From Cryptomeria japonica (lineage: Eukaryota > Streptophyta > Pinopsida > Cupressales > Cupressaceae): 64,000 nt of DNA. The translations under genes were made by a program, and so were the position numbers. Numbering within the stretch: position 1 is the stretch's first letter; every line of letters begins with the position of its first letter. Location: positions 245,949,218 through 246,013,217 of the forward strand of contig NC_081406.1 in NCBI RefSeq assembly GCF_030272615.1. The letters run 5' to 3'. Shown one piece after another: positions 23,692 through 35,682 of the stretch. Under the pieces are notes generated by a model that was given only the letters and a program-made list of their open reading frames with translations, was not told where the DNA came from and searched no databases.

Positions 23692-23899
23692 TGTTGGCAT
23701 ATGATGAACCACCATATTGATATGATGCTAATGTATGTTGTCATTGATGTCAATAAGTTCCATGGTTAAGTTCCATGATGAAGACAACCGGTTGGCATTT
23801 CTTTAACTTGATAAGTTGTTGAGAAAGTTTTTATCTATACTAATTCACCCCCCCCTCTTAGTACCAGTTAGGGTATCTATTGTTCATCATTATTAAACA
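23692..23899 (+). repeat. LTR 1 of the concatemer, internally deleted
   Basis: It opens TGTTGGCATATGATGAACC and ends ATTAAACA before the primer site, but is 208 bases against about 1,415 for its siblings. The first about 70 bases and last about 130 are kept; the joint is at AATAAGTT/CCATGGTTAAG. Confidence 0.9.
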
Positions 23900-23901
23900 A
23901 T

Positions 23902-23913
23902 TGGTATTAGAGC
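23902..23913 (+). other. Primer-binding site, unit 1
   Basis: TGGTATTAGAGC, two bases after the LTR, is one change from TGGTATCAGAGC, the complement of the initiator tRNA-Met 3' end. The sites of units 2 and 3 are at 29740-29751 and 35614-35625. Confidence 0.85.
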
Positions 23914-23970
23914 AAGTCCAAGTCCTTGGTGATATAAGCTTAACCGCTTGAGGTAAAAGATCCTGCCTTA

Positions 23971-26900
23971 ATGATGAAGAGGGAAGGTCCTAAGTTCAAT
24001 AAAGATAAATTCAAAATATGGAAGGATAGAATGAAGATCTATATCAAGAGTTTGGGTGCTCAACACTGAAGCTATGTTGAGAATTCCTATATGATTCCCA
24101 CTGGCACTCTGATCGATGATCAGAAGAGAGAGATTCAAGAAAAAGGGCAAGTCATGGAAGCTCTTATTAGCAGTTTGTCTGATATTGAGTTCATTGATGT
24201 ACAAGATAAGGACCATCCTAAAGATGTATGGGACACATTGAAAAATTTATGGCAGTGAGGAACATGTAAAGCAAGCTAAGGAATAGAGCCTTAGAAGAAA
24301 ATTTGAAGACATGAGGATGGTTGAAGGTGAGACCATTCAACAATATGGCATAAGAATCAAGACTGTTGTTGGAGATATCAAGAGCACTGGTGGAACGATT
24401 GATGATGTCATTGTTGTCAGTAAAGTCTTGAGATCATTGTTACCAGTCTATACAATCAGAGTTGTTGCTATCCAGGAACTAAGGTCTTTCACCAAACCAA
24501 GGTATCCATAGACTCTATCATTGTAAAGTTAGCTGCATATGAGTTGAATAGCTATGATGGCAGTGTTGAAAAGACTGAGTCAACTTTTAGAGCATCTGTT
24601 GCACCAAACAGAAAAGGAAAAGAAGCAAGTACCAGTTATGAATCCATGCAAAGCATAGGTATGGATGATGAAGAAATTCTGATGGAGTTTGAACCTTCTC
24701 TTGCCAAGCGACTTCTAAACGGTACTGGAAAATACAGAGGTAAGCTTCCTTTGAAATGTTTTTCCTGCAATAAGATAGGACATATAGTTGTTAACTGTCC
24801 CTACAATGACAATAAGGATAAACCGGAAAGGTTTAGAAAGTATAATGGAGGAAATGGAAGAAATTGTCTTGTTGTAGTGGATGAAGGTGTTACTAATGAA
24901 GAATCTAAGGATGAAGAAAATGAAGACATAGTATTTGTAGTTGTAAAGGAAGAAGTGTCTGACAAGAAAGCACTTGTATCTCGCATTGACAACTCTAATA
25001 AGTGGATAATTGATAGTGGTTGTTCTCACAAAATGACTGGTGATAGGAGAAATTTTTTGTCTCTTGAAGAATATGATGGAAGTGTTGTCAGATTTGGTAA
25101 CGATGCACCATGTTTGGTGAAAGGTAAAGGATCCATCTCACTGAATGGTAAGAGAAGTGCAGATGATGTCTACTGGGTAGAAGGTCTTAAGCATAACCTG
25201 TTGAGTCTTGTTCAGCTAAATGATAAAGGACTCGTTTTGGACTTCAAAGGTGGAGTCTGCAGTATAGTTGGAAAGAGTGGTGAACTTATTGCCACCGGTA
25301 AGCAGACCAAAGGTAACCTGTTTCAGTTGAATGCAAAGATAAGTCAGTGTCTAATGGCTAAGTTTGATGACAGTTGGATATGGCATAGGATATTTTGTCA
25401 TATGAACTTTGATAATATTGTAAAGGCTAGTAAGATCAAGGCAGTAAGAGGATTGCCTTTGTTAAACAAACCAAAGAATTCTTTGTGAAGAGAATGTCAA
25501 CTTGGGAAGATGTCTTCCTCAACTTTCAAAGGTAAGTCTTTTTCAGCAGAAAACTTACTTGACCTTGTGCATACTGATTTGTGTGGTCCTATGAAAACTA
25601 GAAGTATTCAGGGAGATAGGTATTTCATGATTCTTACTGGTGACTGATCAAGAATGATGTGGGTCACATTCTTGAAAGACAACTCTGAGGCGTTTGGAAA
25701 GTTCAAAGCCTTTAGAGAATTAGTAGAGAAGGAAAGTGGTCAAAAGATAAAATGCCTAAGAACTGATCAAAGAGGTGAATTCACTTCTGATGAATTCAAC
25801 AAGTACTATGAAGATAGTGGTATCAAGAGGCAGTTGTCTGCCCCAAGGACAACACAACAAAATGGCATAGCAGAAAGGAATAACGGGACTGTAGTTGAAG
25901 CGGCTAGAACAATGTTGATCCAAGGAAAGGTTGCTCACACTTTTTGGAGAGAAGCGGTGAGCACTGCAGTCTATACTATGAACCGAGTACTCATCAAGAA
26001 AGGTAGAGTTAAAACCCCTTATGAGTATTGGACCGGGAAAACTCCCACTGTGAGTTACCTTAAAGTGTTTGGTAGTAAGTGTTACATCAAGAGAGGTGAG
26101 AATTTGAGCAAATTTGATGCTAAAAGTGATGAAGGAATATTTCTGGGATATTCCACTAAGAGCAAAGCTCTCAAGTGCTACAACAATAGAACAGAGAAAA
26201 TTGTTGAGAGTATCAATGTCAGGGTTGATGAATCCCCTGAGGAAACCTACAGAGAAGAAGTGGAAGATGAACTAGGTATAGCCTTATGGGAAATGGTTAA
26301 GAAAGAAACAAGAAAAGATCTCAGTGTTCCTATACTGGTAGAAGCTGCAGTACGAGAAGAAGAAGAAGAAGAAAAGCTAGCAGATCAAGCTAGAGTCATT
26401 CCTAGATATGTGAAACTACATCATGATCCGAAGCAAATCATAGGAGATAAAGATGCAAGGATACTCACAAGAAGAAGAGTGAAAGTAAACTCTTGCATGA
26501 TTTTTGAATTAGAGCCCAAGACTTCCAGAGAAGCACATACTGATGAAGACTGGATTAAAGCAATGGAAGAGGAGCTAGACCAGATAGAAAAGAATGCAAC
26601 ATGGTCTCTGGTACCCAGACCAGAACACAAAAATGTCATAGGTACCAAATGGGTCTTCAGGAATAAGCTAAATGAAGAAGGCACAGTTGTAAGGAAAAAG
26701 GCAAGACTTGTATGCAAAGGATATGCTCAAGAGGAGGGAGAAAACTATGGAGAAACCTTTGCTCCTATGGCTAGACTAGAAGGTGTACAAATGCTACTTC
26801 CATTCGCAACATTTAAGGGATTTAAGGTTTATCAGATGGATGTGAAGTCTACGTTTTTGAATGGAATCCTAGAAGAGGAAGTGTATACTGAGCAACCGGA

Positions 26901-28043
26901 AGGGTTTGCCTTATCAGAAGATAGTAACATAGTGTGTAGATTATGCAAATCCCTGTATGGATTGAAACAAGCACTTAGGGAATGTTATGAAACGTTACAC
27001 TCTCATCTTGTGAAGATTGGATTTTAGAGAACAAGTGAGGATAGCAACATCTACTTAAAATCTGAAGGTGATCAGATTCTTATCTATGAAGTATTTGTAG
27101 ATGACGTAATCTTTGGAGGAGATGATAAAATGAGTCATGCTTTTGCAGATGAAATGAAGAAAGAGTTTGAGATGTCTCTGATTGGAGAGATAAAATTCTT
27201 TATTTGTTTATAGATTCAACAAATGAAAGAGGGTATCTTTATTACCCAGTTCAAGTATGTCAAAGAGGTATTGAAAACCTTTGGCATGGAGGAGAGAAAA
27301 CCGGTTGGTACACCAATGGTGACCGACTGTAAACTGACTAAGGAAGATGATTCAACGTTGGTGAATGAGCAGTACCAGTCAATGATTGGTAAGTTGTACT
27401 ATGTGGTGCACAATAGACCAGATATTGCTCATGCAGTGGGCATAGTAGATCATTTTCATAAATGTCCTAGAGAATCCCACTTGGTAGCTATCAAAAGGAT
27501 TCTTAGATATCTAAAAGGAACAATTGACTATGAATTGTGGTATCCATATAATGGTGACTATAACCTCAAAGTATATACCGATGCTGATTGGGCATGTAAT
27601 GTGGATGACTGGAAGAGCACAACCAGTGGAGCATTCTTTCTTAATGGAAGACTAGTCTCATGGACAAGTAAGAAGCAGAGCTGTATTTCTCAGTCTATAG
27701 CTAAAGCAGAATATGTGGCTGCATTTATGAATTGCACTCAAGCAATCTAGATGAAACATGTATTGGAAGGTATCAAAGTACCTATATTTGAACCAGTGGA
27801 TATATTTTGTGACAACACAAGTGCAATAAATATTTCCAACAATCCGGTATTGCATGCTAGAACTAAGCACATTGAGCTTAAATATCACTTCTTTAGAGAG
27901 AAAGTTTAGAATAAGGAGGTTGTACTACAACATGTTCCAGTCAAGAGCAACGAGCAGATATATTCACTAAGCCCTTACCGAAGACTACATTTACCTATTT
28001 GAGAGGTGAATTAGGGGTTTTTCCCCTTCATGAAGTCAACTAG
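23971..28043 (+). pseudogene. Copia gag-pol, unit 1
   Basis: The order is gag (WKDRMKIYIKSL; zinc knuckle CFSCNKIGHIVVNCP at about 24760), protease (WIIDSGCSHKMTGD, about 25000), integrase (VHTDLCGPM; LRTDQRGEFTSDEF; NGIAERNNG, about 25560-25890), reverse transcriptase (KWVFRNKLNEEGTVVRKKAR; YQMDVKSTFLNG; EVFVDDVIFGG) and RNase H (VYTDADWACN, about 27580). Placement of integrase before reverse transcriptase is the copia order. Catalytic motifs of protease, integrase and reverse transcriptase are still readable. Breaks include TGA at 24067, TGA at 25486 and 25645, TAG at 27025, 27211 and 27748, and frame changes in gag and at the 3' end. The 457-codon stretch at 25654-27027 is the longest open part. 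LTRs of one family flank it at both ends. Confidence 0.95.
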
Positions 28044-28310
28044 AGTTGTGTGCTCCACATCAGTCAGGTACTACAGTGTCAAATCTTTCAGCATTGATGT
28101 GTTGAAGGATGCTACTCCATAGGGGGGGCAGCATAATAGAGAATCGAAGCTTGTGCCTCCACTTTGGCATTATTATCAAAGGGGGAGAAGATATCTGATG
28201 TATGGGGAAAACATATCTGATGTATGGAGGAGAAGATATCAGATCATGCAGATACACTGGTCTATGATGTCTACAGTTGCAATGCTACACTGAGTATTAC
28301 CATCAATACC

Positions 28311-28322
28311 AAAGGGGGAGAT
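28311..28322 (+). other. Polypurine tract, unit 1
   Basis: AAAGGGGGAGAT abuts the TG of LTR 2. Equivalent tracts lie just before 34197 (AAAAGGGGGAGAT) and 37495. Confidence 0.85.
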
Positions 28323-29737
28323 TGTTGGCATATGATGAACCAACATGTTGATATGATGCTAATTTATATTGTGATTGATGTCAATAAGTTTAAGTGAATC
28401 GATATGCAGATTGAAAGAAGTTGGTGAACCGGTATGAAGAAATGTAGTGAACCAGTGTCGAGGTTTCACTAAGTGTGACTATCGGTTGGTAGTCTCAGCT
28501 CTAGGGTTTCCGGTTTGGCAATCTAGCTTGTGCGATGGAACCGATGAAATTTTGTGATGAGTTAGCTAAGAAATGAGGATGAGATTGAGGTGCCACGTCA
28601 GCTTTGTGCACGTCAAGGATTTCCTTGAGGATCTTGCATAAGAAGATCGACTGCATTAAAAGTCTACCTCGGGAATAAACATTCCTCTTGGCGGTATGAG
28701 AAGAAAGTGTGATGAGTTACTGATTCCCATGTGCGGTGAAGAATGAATGATACAGATTGTCTTGTGATCTGTTTGAGATTGTATTGCTCTATGCAAAGTG
28801 TTTGGATGGTCAGGATTGGACTGCCTATATTGTAAACCAGAGATGCTTAGGGTTTAGGGTTTATGCTACTGACCTCATTGTTGTCTATAAGGTCAATGAT
28901 GTTTGTTATTGTAAGTTGTTGGCAAAATTTGTGTGTGTATCCGAGTGATGAGATACTTGCGAGACCAATAAGAGAAAACTGCAGAGTGTGATTGCAGAAG
29001 TAAAGGAACTGAAAAGGATTTTCCTTGGCATGTAGTGCTATTATCAGATTAGAGTTTTTACCTATTGTCTTCTAACCATTTCAACAGTTGGAAAATCCCT
29101 TTACCGGGTAGCTTTAACAGGCTTGTTGTAAATCCTCTAACCACGTGACTCAAGATCATTGAGTTCTTTAAACCCTCTAGCAAGGCAACCTTTAACAGGG
29201 TTTCAACCTTTAATAAGGTATATAGCCATCCCTTAACCGAGTGATCTTTAATAGGATCAGTTCCTAGTAGAACCTTATTGTAAAGTCTTTAACTGGACTA
29301 GGTTCCTAACAGAGCGAGCTTTAAAAGAGTTCAAAAACAATCTTGTGGGTATTCATCCCCACCATGATCTTTCCCATTTGGGTTTCCACTTGAAGAATCT
29401 GTGTGTCATGTGTTGTGCATTTTTCATGTGATTCGTTGTTTGAGTGATTATGCATGCAGAGCTAATGGTTATGGTATTGGTGACCCACCACATGCATATG
29501 TTTATTGGTGAAGTTGTTATTAAGTATTTAATGTATTTGAAGTGTTCAGACTTATCTGTTTATGTTGTCTAAAGTCTTACTGTGTTTAACCAGTATTACC
29601 ATGGTTAAGTTCAGTGATGAAGACAACCGGTTGGTATTGCTTTAACTTGATAAATTGTTGAGAATGTTTTTGTCTGTACTAATTCACCCCCCCTCTCAGT
29701 ACCAGTTAGGGTATCTATTGTTCATCATTATTCATCA
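28323..29737 (+). repeat. LTR 2 of the concatemer (1,415 bp)
   Basis: TGTTGGCATATGATGAACCA to TTATTCATCA. It serves as 3' LTR of unit 1 and 5' LTR of unit 2. A run of CTTTAACAGG-like motifs lies at about 29095-29330. Two TTTAGGG units near 28850 are incidental. Confidence 0.95.
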
Positions 29738-29808
29738 ATTGGTATCAAAGCAACTACAGGTCCTCGGTGATATAAGCTTAACCACTTGAGGTAAAAGATC
29801 TTGTCTTA

Positions 29809-32800
29809 ATGATGACGAGGGAGGGTCCTATGTTCAATAGAGATAACTTCAAAATATGGACGGATAGAATGAAGATATATATCAAAAGTTTGGGTGCTCA
29901 ACACTGAAGCTATGTTGAGAATGCCTATGCGATTCCCACTGGCACTCTGACCCATGATCAGAAGAGAGAGATTCGAGAAAATGGGCAAGCCATGCAAACT
30001 CTTATTAGCAGTTTGTCTGATATTGAGTTCATTGATGTTTAAGTTAAGGAAACTCCTAAAGATTAATGGGACACATTGGAAACTATTTATGGCGGTGAGG
30101 AACATGTAAAGCAAGCTAAGGAACAGAGCCTTAGAAGAAAATTTGAAGACATGAGGATGGTTGAAGGTGAGACCATTCAACAATATGGCATAAGAATCAA
30201 GACTGTTGTTGGAGATATCAAGAGCACTGGTGGAACGATTGATGATGTCATTGTTGTCAGTAAAGTCTTGAGATCATTGTTACCAGTCTATACAATCAGA
30301 GTTGCTGCTATCCAGGAACTAAGGTCTTTGACCAAACCAAGGTATCCATAGACTCTATCATTGTAAAGTTAGCTGCATATGAGTTGAATAGCTATGATGG
30401 CAGTGTTGAAAAGACTGAGTCAACTTTTAGAGCATCTGTTGCACCAAACAGAAAAGGAAAAGAAGCAAGTACCAGTTATGAATCCATGCAAAGCATAGGT
30501 ATGGATGATGAAGAAATTCTGATGGAGTTTGAACCTCTTCTTGCCAAGAGACTTCTAAACGGTACTGGAAAATACAGAGGTAAGCTTCCTTTGAAATGTT
30601 TTTCCTGCAATAAGATAGGACATATAGTTGTTAACTGTCCCTACAATGACAATAAGGATAAACCAGAAAGGTTTAGAAAGTATAATGGAGGAAATGGAAG
30701 AAATTGTCTTGTTGTAGTGGATGAAGGTGTTAGTAATGAAGAATCTAAGGATGAAGAAAATGAAGACATAGTATTTGTATTTGTAAAGGAAGAAGTGTTT
30801 GACAAGAAAGCACTTGTATCTCGCATTGACAACTCTAATAAGTGGATAATTGATAGTGGTTGTTCTCACAAAATGACTGGTGATAGGAGAAATTTTTTGT
30901 CTCTTGAAGAATATGATGGAAGTGTTGTCAGATTTGGTAACGATGCACCATGTTTGGTGAAAGGTAAAGGATCCATCTCACTGAATGGTAAGAGAAGTGC
31001 AGATGATGTCTACTGGGTAGAAGGTCTTAAGCATAACCTATTGAGTGTTGCTCAACTAAATGATAAAGGACACATTTTGGACTTCAAAGGTGGAGTCTGC
31101 AGTATAATTGGAAAGAGTGGTGAACTTATTGCCACCGGTAAGTAGACCAGAGGTAACCTGTTTCAAATGAATGCCAAAATAAGTCAGTGTCTAATGGCTA
31201 AGTTTGATGACAGTTGAATATGGCAAAGTAGATTTTGTCATATGAACTTTGATAATATTGTAAAGGCTAGTAAGATCAAGGCAGTAAGAGGATTGCCTTT
31301 GCTGAACAAACCAGAGAATTATTTGTGCAGAGAATGTCAACTTGGGAAGATGTCTTCCTCAACTTTCAAAGGTAAGTCTTTTTAGCAGAAAACTTACTTG
31401 ACCTTGTGCATACTGATTTGTGTGTTCCTATGAAAACTAGAAGTATTCAGGGAGATAGGTATTTCATGATTCTTACTGGTGACTGATCAAGAATGATGTG
31501 GGTCACATTCTTGAAAGACAACTCTGAGGCGTTTGGAAAGTTCAAAGCCTTTAGAGAATTAGTAGAGAAGGAAAGTGGTCAAAAGATAAAATGCCTAAGA
31601 ACTGATCAAAGAGGTGAATTCACTTCTGATGAATTCAACAAGTACTGTGAAGATAGTGGTATCAAGAGGCAGTTGTCTGCCCCAAGGACAACACAACAAA
31701 ATGGCATAGCAGAAAGGAATAACGGGACTGTAGTTGAAGCGGCTAGAACAATGTTGATCCAAGGAAAGGTTGCTCACACTTTTTGGAGAGAAGCGGTGAG
31801 CATTGCAGTATATACTATGAACCGGGTACTCATCAAGAAAGGTAGAGTTAAAACCCCTTATGAGTATTGGACCGGGAAAACTCCCACTGTGAGTTACTTT
31901 AAAGTGTTTGGTAGTAAGTGTTACATCAAGAGATGTGAGCATTTGAGCAAATTTGATGCTAAAAGTGATGAAGGAATATTTCTGGGATATTCCACTAAGA
32001 GAAAATCTCTCAAGTGCTACAACAATAGAACACAAAAAATTGTTGAGAGTATCAATGTCAAGGTTGATGAATCCCCTGAGGAACCTGAGGAAACCTGCAG
32101 AGAATAAGTGGAAGATGAATCGGGTTTAGCCTTCTGGGAACCGGTTAAGATAGAAACAAGTAAAGATCTCAGTGTTCCTATACCAATAGAAGCTGTAGTA
32201 GGAGAAGAAGAAGAGGTAAGTGAAGAAGAAGAAGAAGAAGAAAAGCTAGCAGATCAAGCTAGAGTCATTCCTAGATATGTGAAACTACATCATGATCCGT
32301 AGCAAATCATAGGAGATAAAGATGCAGGGATACTCACAAGAAGAAAAGTCAAAGAAAACTCCTACATGATTTCTGAATTAGAGCCCAAGACTTCCAGAGA
32401 AGCACTTACAAATGAGGTTTGGATTAAACCAATGGAAGAGGAGCTAGACCAGATAGAAAAGTTTGAAACATGGTCACTAGTACCCAGACCAAAACACAAA
32501 TAATGTCATAGGTACCAAATGGGTCTTCAGGAATAAGCTAAATGAAGAAGGCACAGTTGTAAGGAACAAGGCAATACTTGTATGCAAAGGATATGCTCAA
32601 GAGGAGGGAGAAGACTATGGAGAAACCTTTTCTCCTGTGGCTAGACTAGAAGGTGTACGAATGGTACTTGCATTTACAGCATTTAAGGGATTTCAGGTTT
32701 ATCAAATGGATGTGAAGTCTGCATTTTTTAATGGAAACCTAGAAGAGGAAGTGTATATTGAGCAACCAGAAGGGTTTGGCTTATCAGAACATAGTAACAT

Positions 32801-33917
32801 AGTGTGTAGATTACACAAAGCCCTGTATGGATTGAAGCAAGCACCTAGGGCATGGTATGAAAGGTTACACTCTCATCTTGTGAAGATTGGATTTCAAAGA
32901 ACAAGTGAGGATAGCAACATCTACTTAAAATCTGAAGGTGATCAGATTCTGATCTATGAAGTATTTGTAGATGACATAATCTTTGGAGGAGATGATAAAA
33001 TGAATCATGCTTTTGCAGATGAAATGAAGAAAGAGTTTGAGATGTCTCTGATTGGAGAGATAAAATTATTGATTAATTTACAAATTCAGCAAATACAAGT
33101 GGGTATCGTGATTACCCAGTCCAAGTATGTCAAAGAGGTATTGAAAACCTTTGGCATGGAGGAGAGCAAACCGGTTCATACAACGATGGTGACTAACTGT
33201 AAACTGACTAAGGAAGATGATTCAGCCTTGGTGAATGAGAAGGAGTACCGGTCAATGATTGGTAAGTTGCACTATGTGGTGCACAACAGACCAGATATTG
33301 CTCATGCAGTGGGCATAGTAGCTCATTTTCATAAATGTCCTAGAGAATCCCACTTGGTAGCTGTCAAGAGGATTCTTAGATATCTAAAAGGAACAATTGA
33401 CTATGGATTGTGGTATCCATATAATAGTGACTATAACCTCAAAGTATATACCGATGCTGATTGGGCAGGTAATGTGGACAACTGGAAGAGCACAACCGAT
33501 GGAGCATTCTTTCTTGGTGGAAGACTAGTCTCATGGACAAGTAAGAAGCAGAGCTATATTTCTCAGTCTATAGCTGAAGTAGAATATGTGGCTGCATTTA
33601 TGAATTGCACTCAAGCAACCTGGATGAAACATGTATTGGAAGGTTTCAAAGTACCTGTATTTGAACCGGTTGATATATTTTGTGACAACACAAGTGCAAT
33701 AAATATTTCCAAGAATCTGGTATTGCATGCTAGAACTAAGCACATTGAGCTTAAATATCACTTCTTCAGAGAGAAAGTTCATAATAAGGAGGTTGTACAA
33801 CAACATGTTTCCAGTAAGGAGCAAATAGCAAATATATTCACTAAGCCCTTACTGAAGACTACATTTACCTATTTGAGAGGTGAATTAGGGGTTTTGCCCC
33901 TTCATGAAGCCAACTAG
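29809..33917 (+). pseudogene. Copia gag-pol, unit 2
   Basis: This copy has the same domain order as unit 1: gag with CFSCNKIGHIVVNCP, protease WIIDSGCSHKMTGD, integrase core with LRTDQRGEFTSDEF, reverse transcriptase (YQMDVKSAFFNG; EVFVDDIIFGG) and RNase H (VYTDADWAGN), ending at TAG 33915. Its 3' part is the best preserved: 32637-33917 is open for 426 codons through reverse transcriptase and RNase H. Breaks include TGA at 29905, TAA near 30040 and 30064, TAG at 31143, TGA at 31216 and 31484, TAA at 32105, TAG at 32300 and a frame change near 32500. Several of these stops are shared with only one of the other two units. Confidence 0.95.
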
Positions 33918-34196
33918 AGTTGTGTGCTCCACATCAGTCAGGTACTACAGTGTCAAATCTTTAAGGATTGATGTGTTGAAGGATGCTACTCCATAGGGGG
34001 AGCAACATAATAGAGAATGGAAGCTTGTGCCTCCACTTTGGCATTATTGTCAAAGGGGGAGAAGATATAAGATGTATGGGGAAAACATATCTGATGAATG
34101 GAGGAGAAGATATCCGATAATGCAGATACACTGGTCTATGATATCTACAGTTGTAATGCTACACTGAGTATTGGCAACAATGTAAAAGGGGGAGAT

Positions 34197-35611
34197 TGTT
34201 GGCATATGATGAACCAACATGTTGATATGATGCTAATTTATATTGTCATTGATGTCAATAAGTGTAAGTGAACCAGTATGCAGATTGAAAGAAGTTGGTG
34301 AACCGGTATGAAGAAATGCAGTGAACCAGTGTCGGGGTTTCACTAAGTGCGACTATCGATTGGTAGTCTCAGCTCTAGGGTTTCCAGTTTGGCAATCCAG
34401 CTTGTGCAATGCAACCGATGAAATTCTGTGATGAGTTAGCTAAGAAATGAGGATGAGATTGAGGTGCCACGTCAACTTTGTGCACGTGAAGGATTTCGTT
34501 GAGGATCTTGCATGAGAAGATCGTCTGCATTAAAAGTCTACCTTGGGAATGAACATTCTTCTTGGCAGTATGCGAAGAAAGCGTGATGAGTTACTGATTC
34601 CCATGTGCGGTGAAGAATGAATGATACAGATTGTCTTGTGATCTGTTTGAGATTGTATTGCTCTATGCAAAGTGTTTGGATGGTTAGGATTGGACCACGT
34701 GTATTGTAAACCTAAGATGCTTAGGGTTTAGGGTTTATGCTACTGACCTCATTGTTGTCTATAAGGTCGATGATGTTTGTTATTGTAAGTTGTTGGCAAA
34801 ATTTGTGTGTGTATCCGAGTCATGAGATACTTGCCAGACCAGTAAGAGAAAACTACAGAGTGTGATTGCAAAAGTAGAGGAATTGAAAAGGATCTGCCTT
34901 GGCATGTAGTGTTGTTATCATATAAGAGTTTTTACCTGTTGTCTTCTAACCATTTCAATAGTTGGAAAATCCCTTTACCGGGTAGCTTTAATAGGCTTGT
35001 TGTAAATCCTCGAACCAGGTGACTCAAGATCATTGAGTTCTTTAAATCCTCTAGCAAGGTAACCTTTAATAGGGTTTCAACCTTTAATAGGGTATATAGC
35101 CATCCCTTAACCGGGTGATCTTTAACAGGATCAGTTCCTAGCAAAACCTTATTGTAAAGTCTTTAACTGGACTAGGCTCCTAACACAATGAGCTTTAAAA
35201 GAGTTCAAAAACAATCTTGTGAGTATTCATCCCCACCGTGGTTTTTCCCATTTGGGTTTCCACTTGAAGAATCTATGTGTCATGTGTTGTGCATTTTTCA
35301 TGTGATTCTTTGTTTGAGTGATTATGCATGCAGAGCTAATGGTTATGGTATTGGTGACACACCACATGCATATGTTTATTGGTGAAGTTGTTATTAAGTA
35401 TTTAATGTTTTTGAAGTGTTCAGACTTATCAATTTATGTTGTCTAAAGTCTCACTTTATTTAACCGGTATTGCCATGGTTAAGTTCAATGATGAAGACAA
35501 CCGGTTGGTATTGCTTTAACTTGATAAGTTGTTGAGAAAGTTTTGTTTGTACTAATTCACCCCCCCCTCTCAGTACTAGTTAGGGTATCTGTTGTTCATC
35601 ATTATTCATCA
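34197..35611 (+). repeat. LTR 3 of the concatemer (1,415 bp)
   Basis: Same ends as LTR 2 and the same length. In the stretch I compared (about 100 bases near the 5' end) it is closer to LTR 2 than to LTR 4. Confidence 0.95.
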
Positions 35612-35682
35612 ATTGGTATCAGAGCAACTCCAGGTCCTTGGTGATATAAGCTTAACCGCTTGAGGTAACAGATCCTGCCTTA

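Noticed and set aside
24715-25029. Minus-strand open frame (and its copy at 30555-30869)
   Set aside because: It is the antisense shadow of the copia gag-protease region and recurs only because the units are duplicates.
28845-28862. Telomere-like TTAGGGTTTAGGG
   Set aside because: Only two units, inside the copia LTR, repeated at the same LTR position in the other copies. It is not an interstitial telomere array.
31595-32035. 146-codon minus-strand open frame
   Set aside because: Antisense of the copia integrase core; no independent motif or start context.
35614-35625. Possible tRNA gene fragment (TGGTATCAGAGC)
   Set aside because: It is the copia primer-binding site, complementary to the initiator tRNA-Met 3' end. 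No cloverleaf surrounds it.
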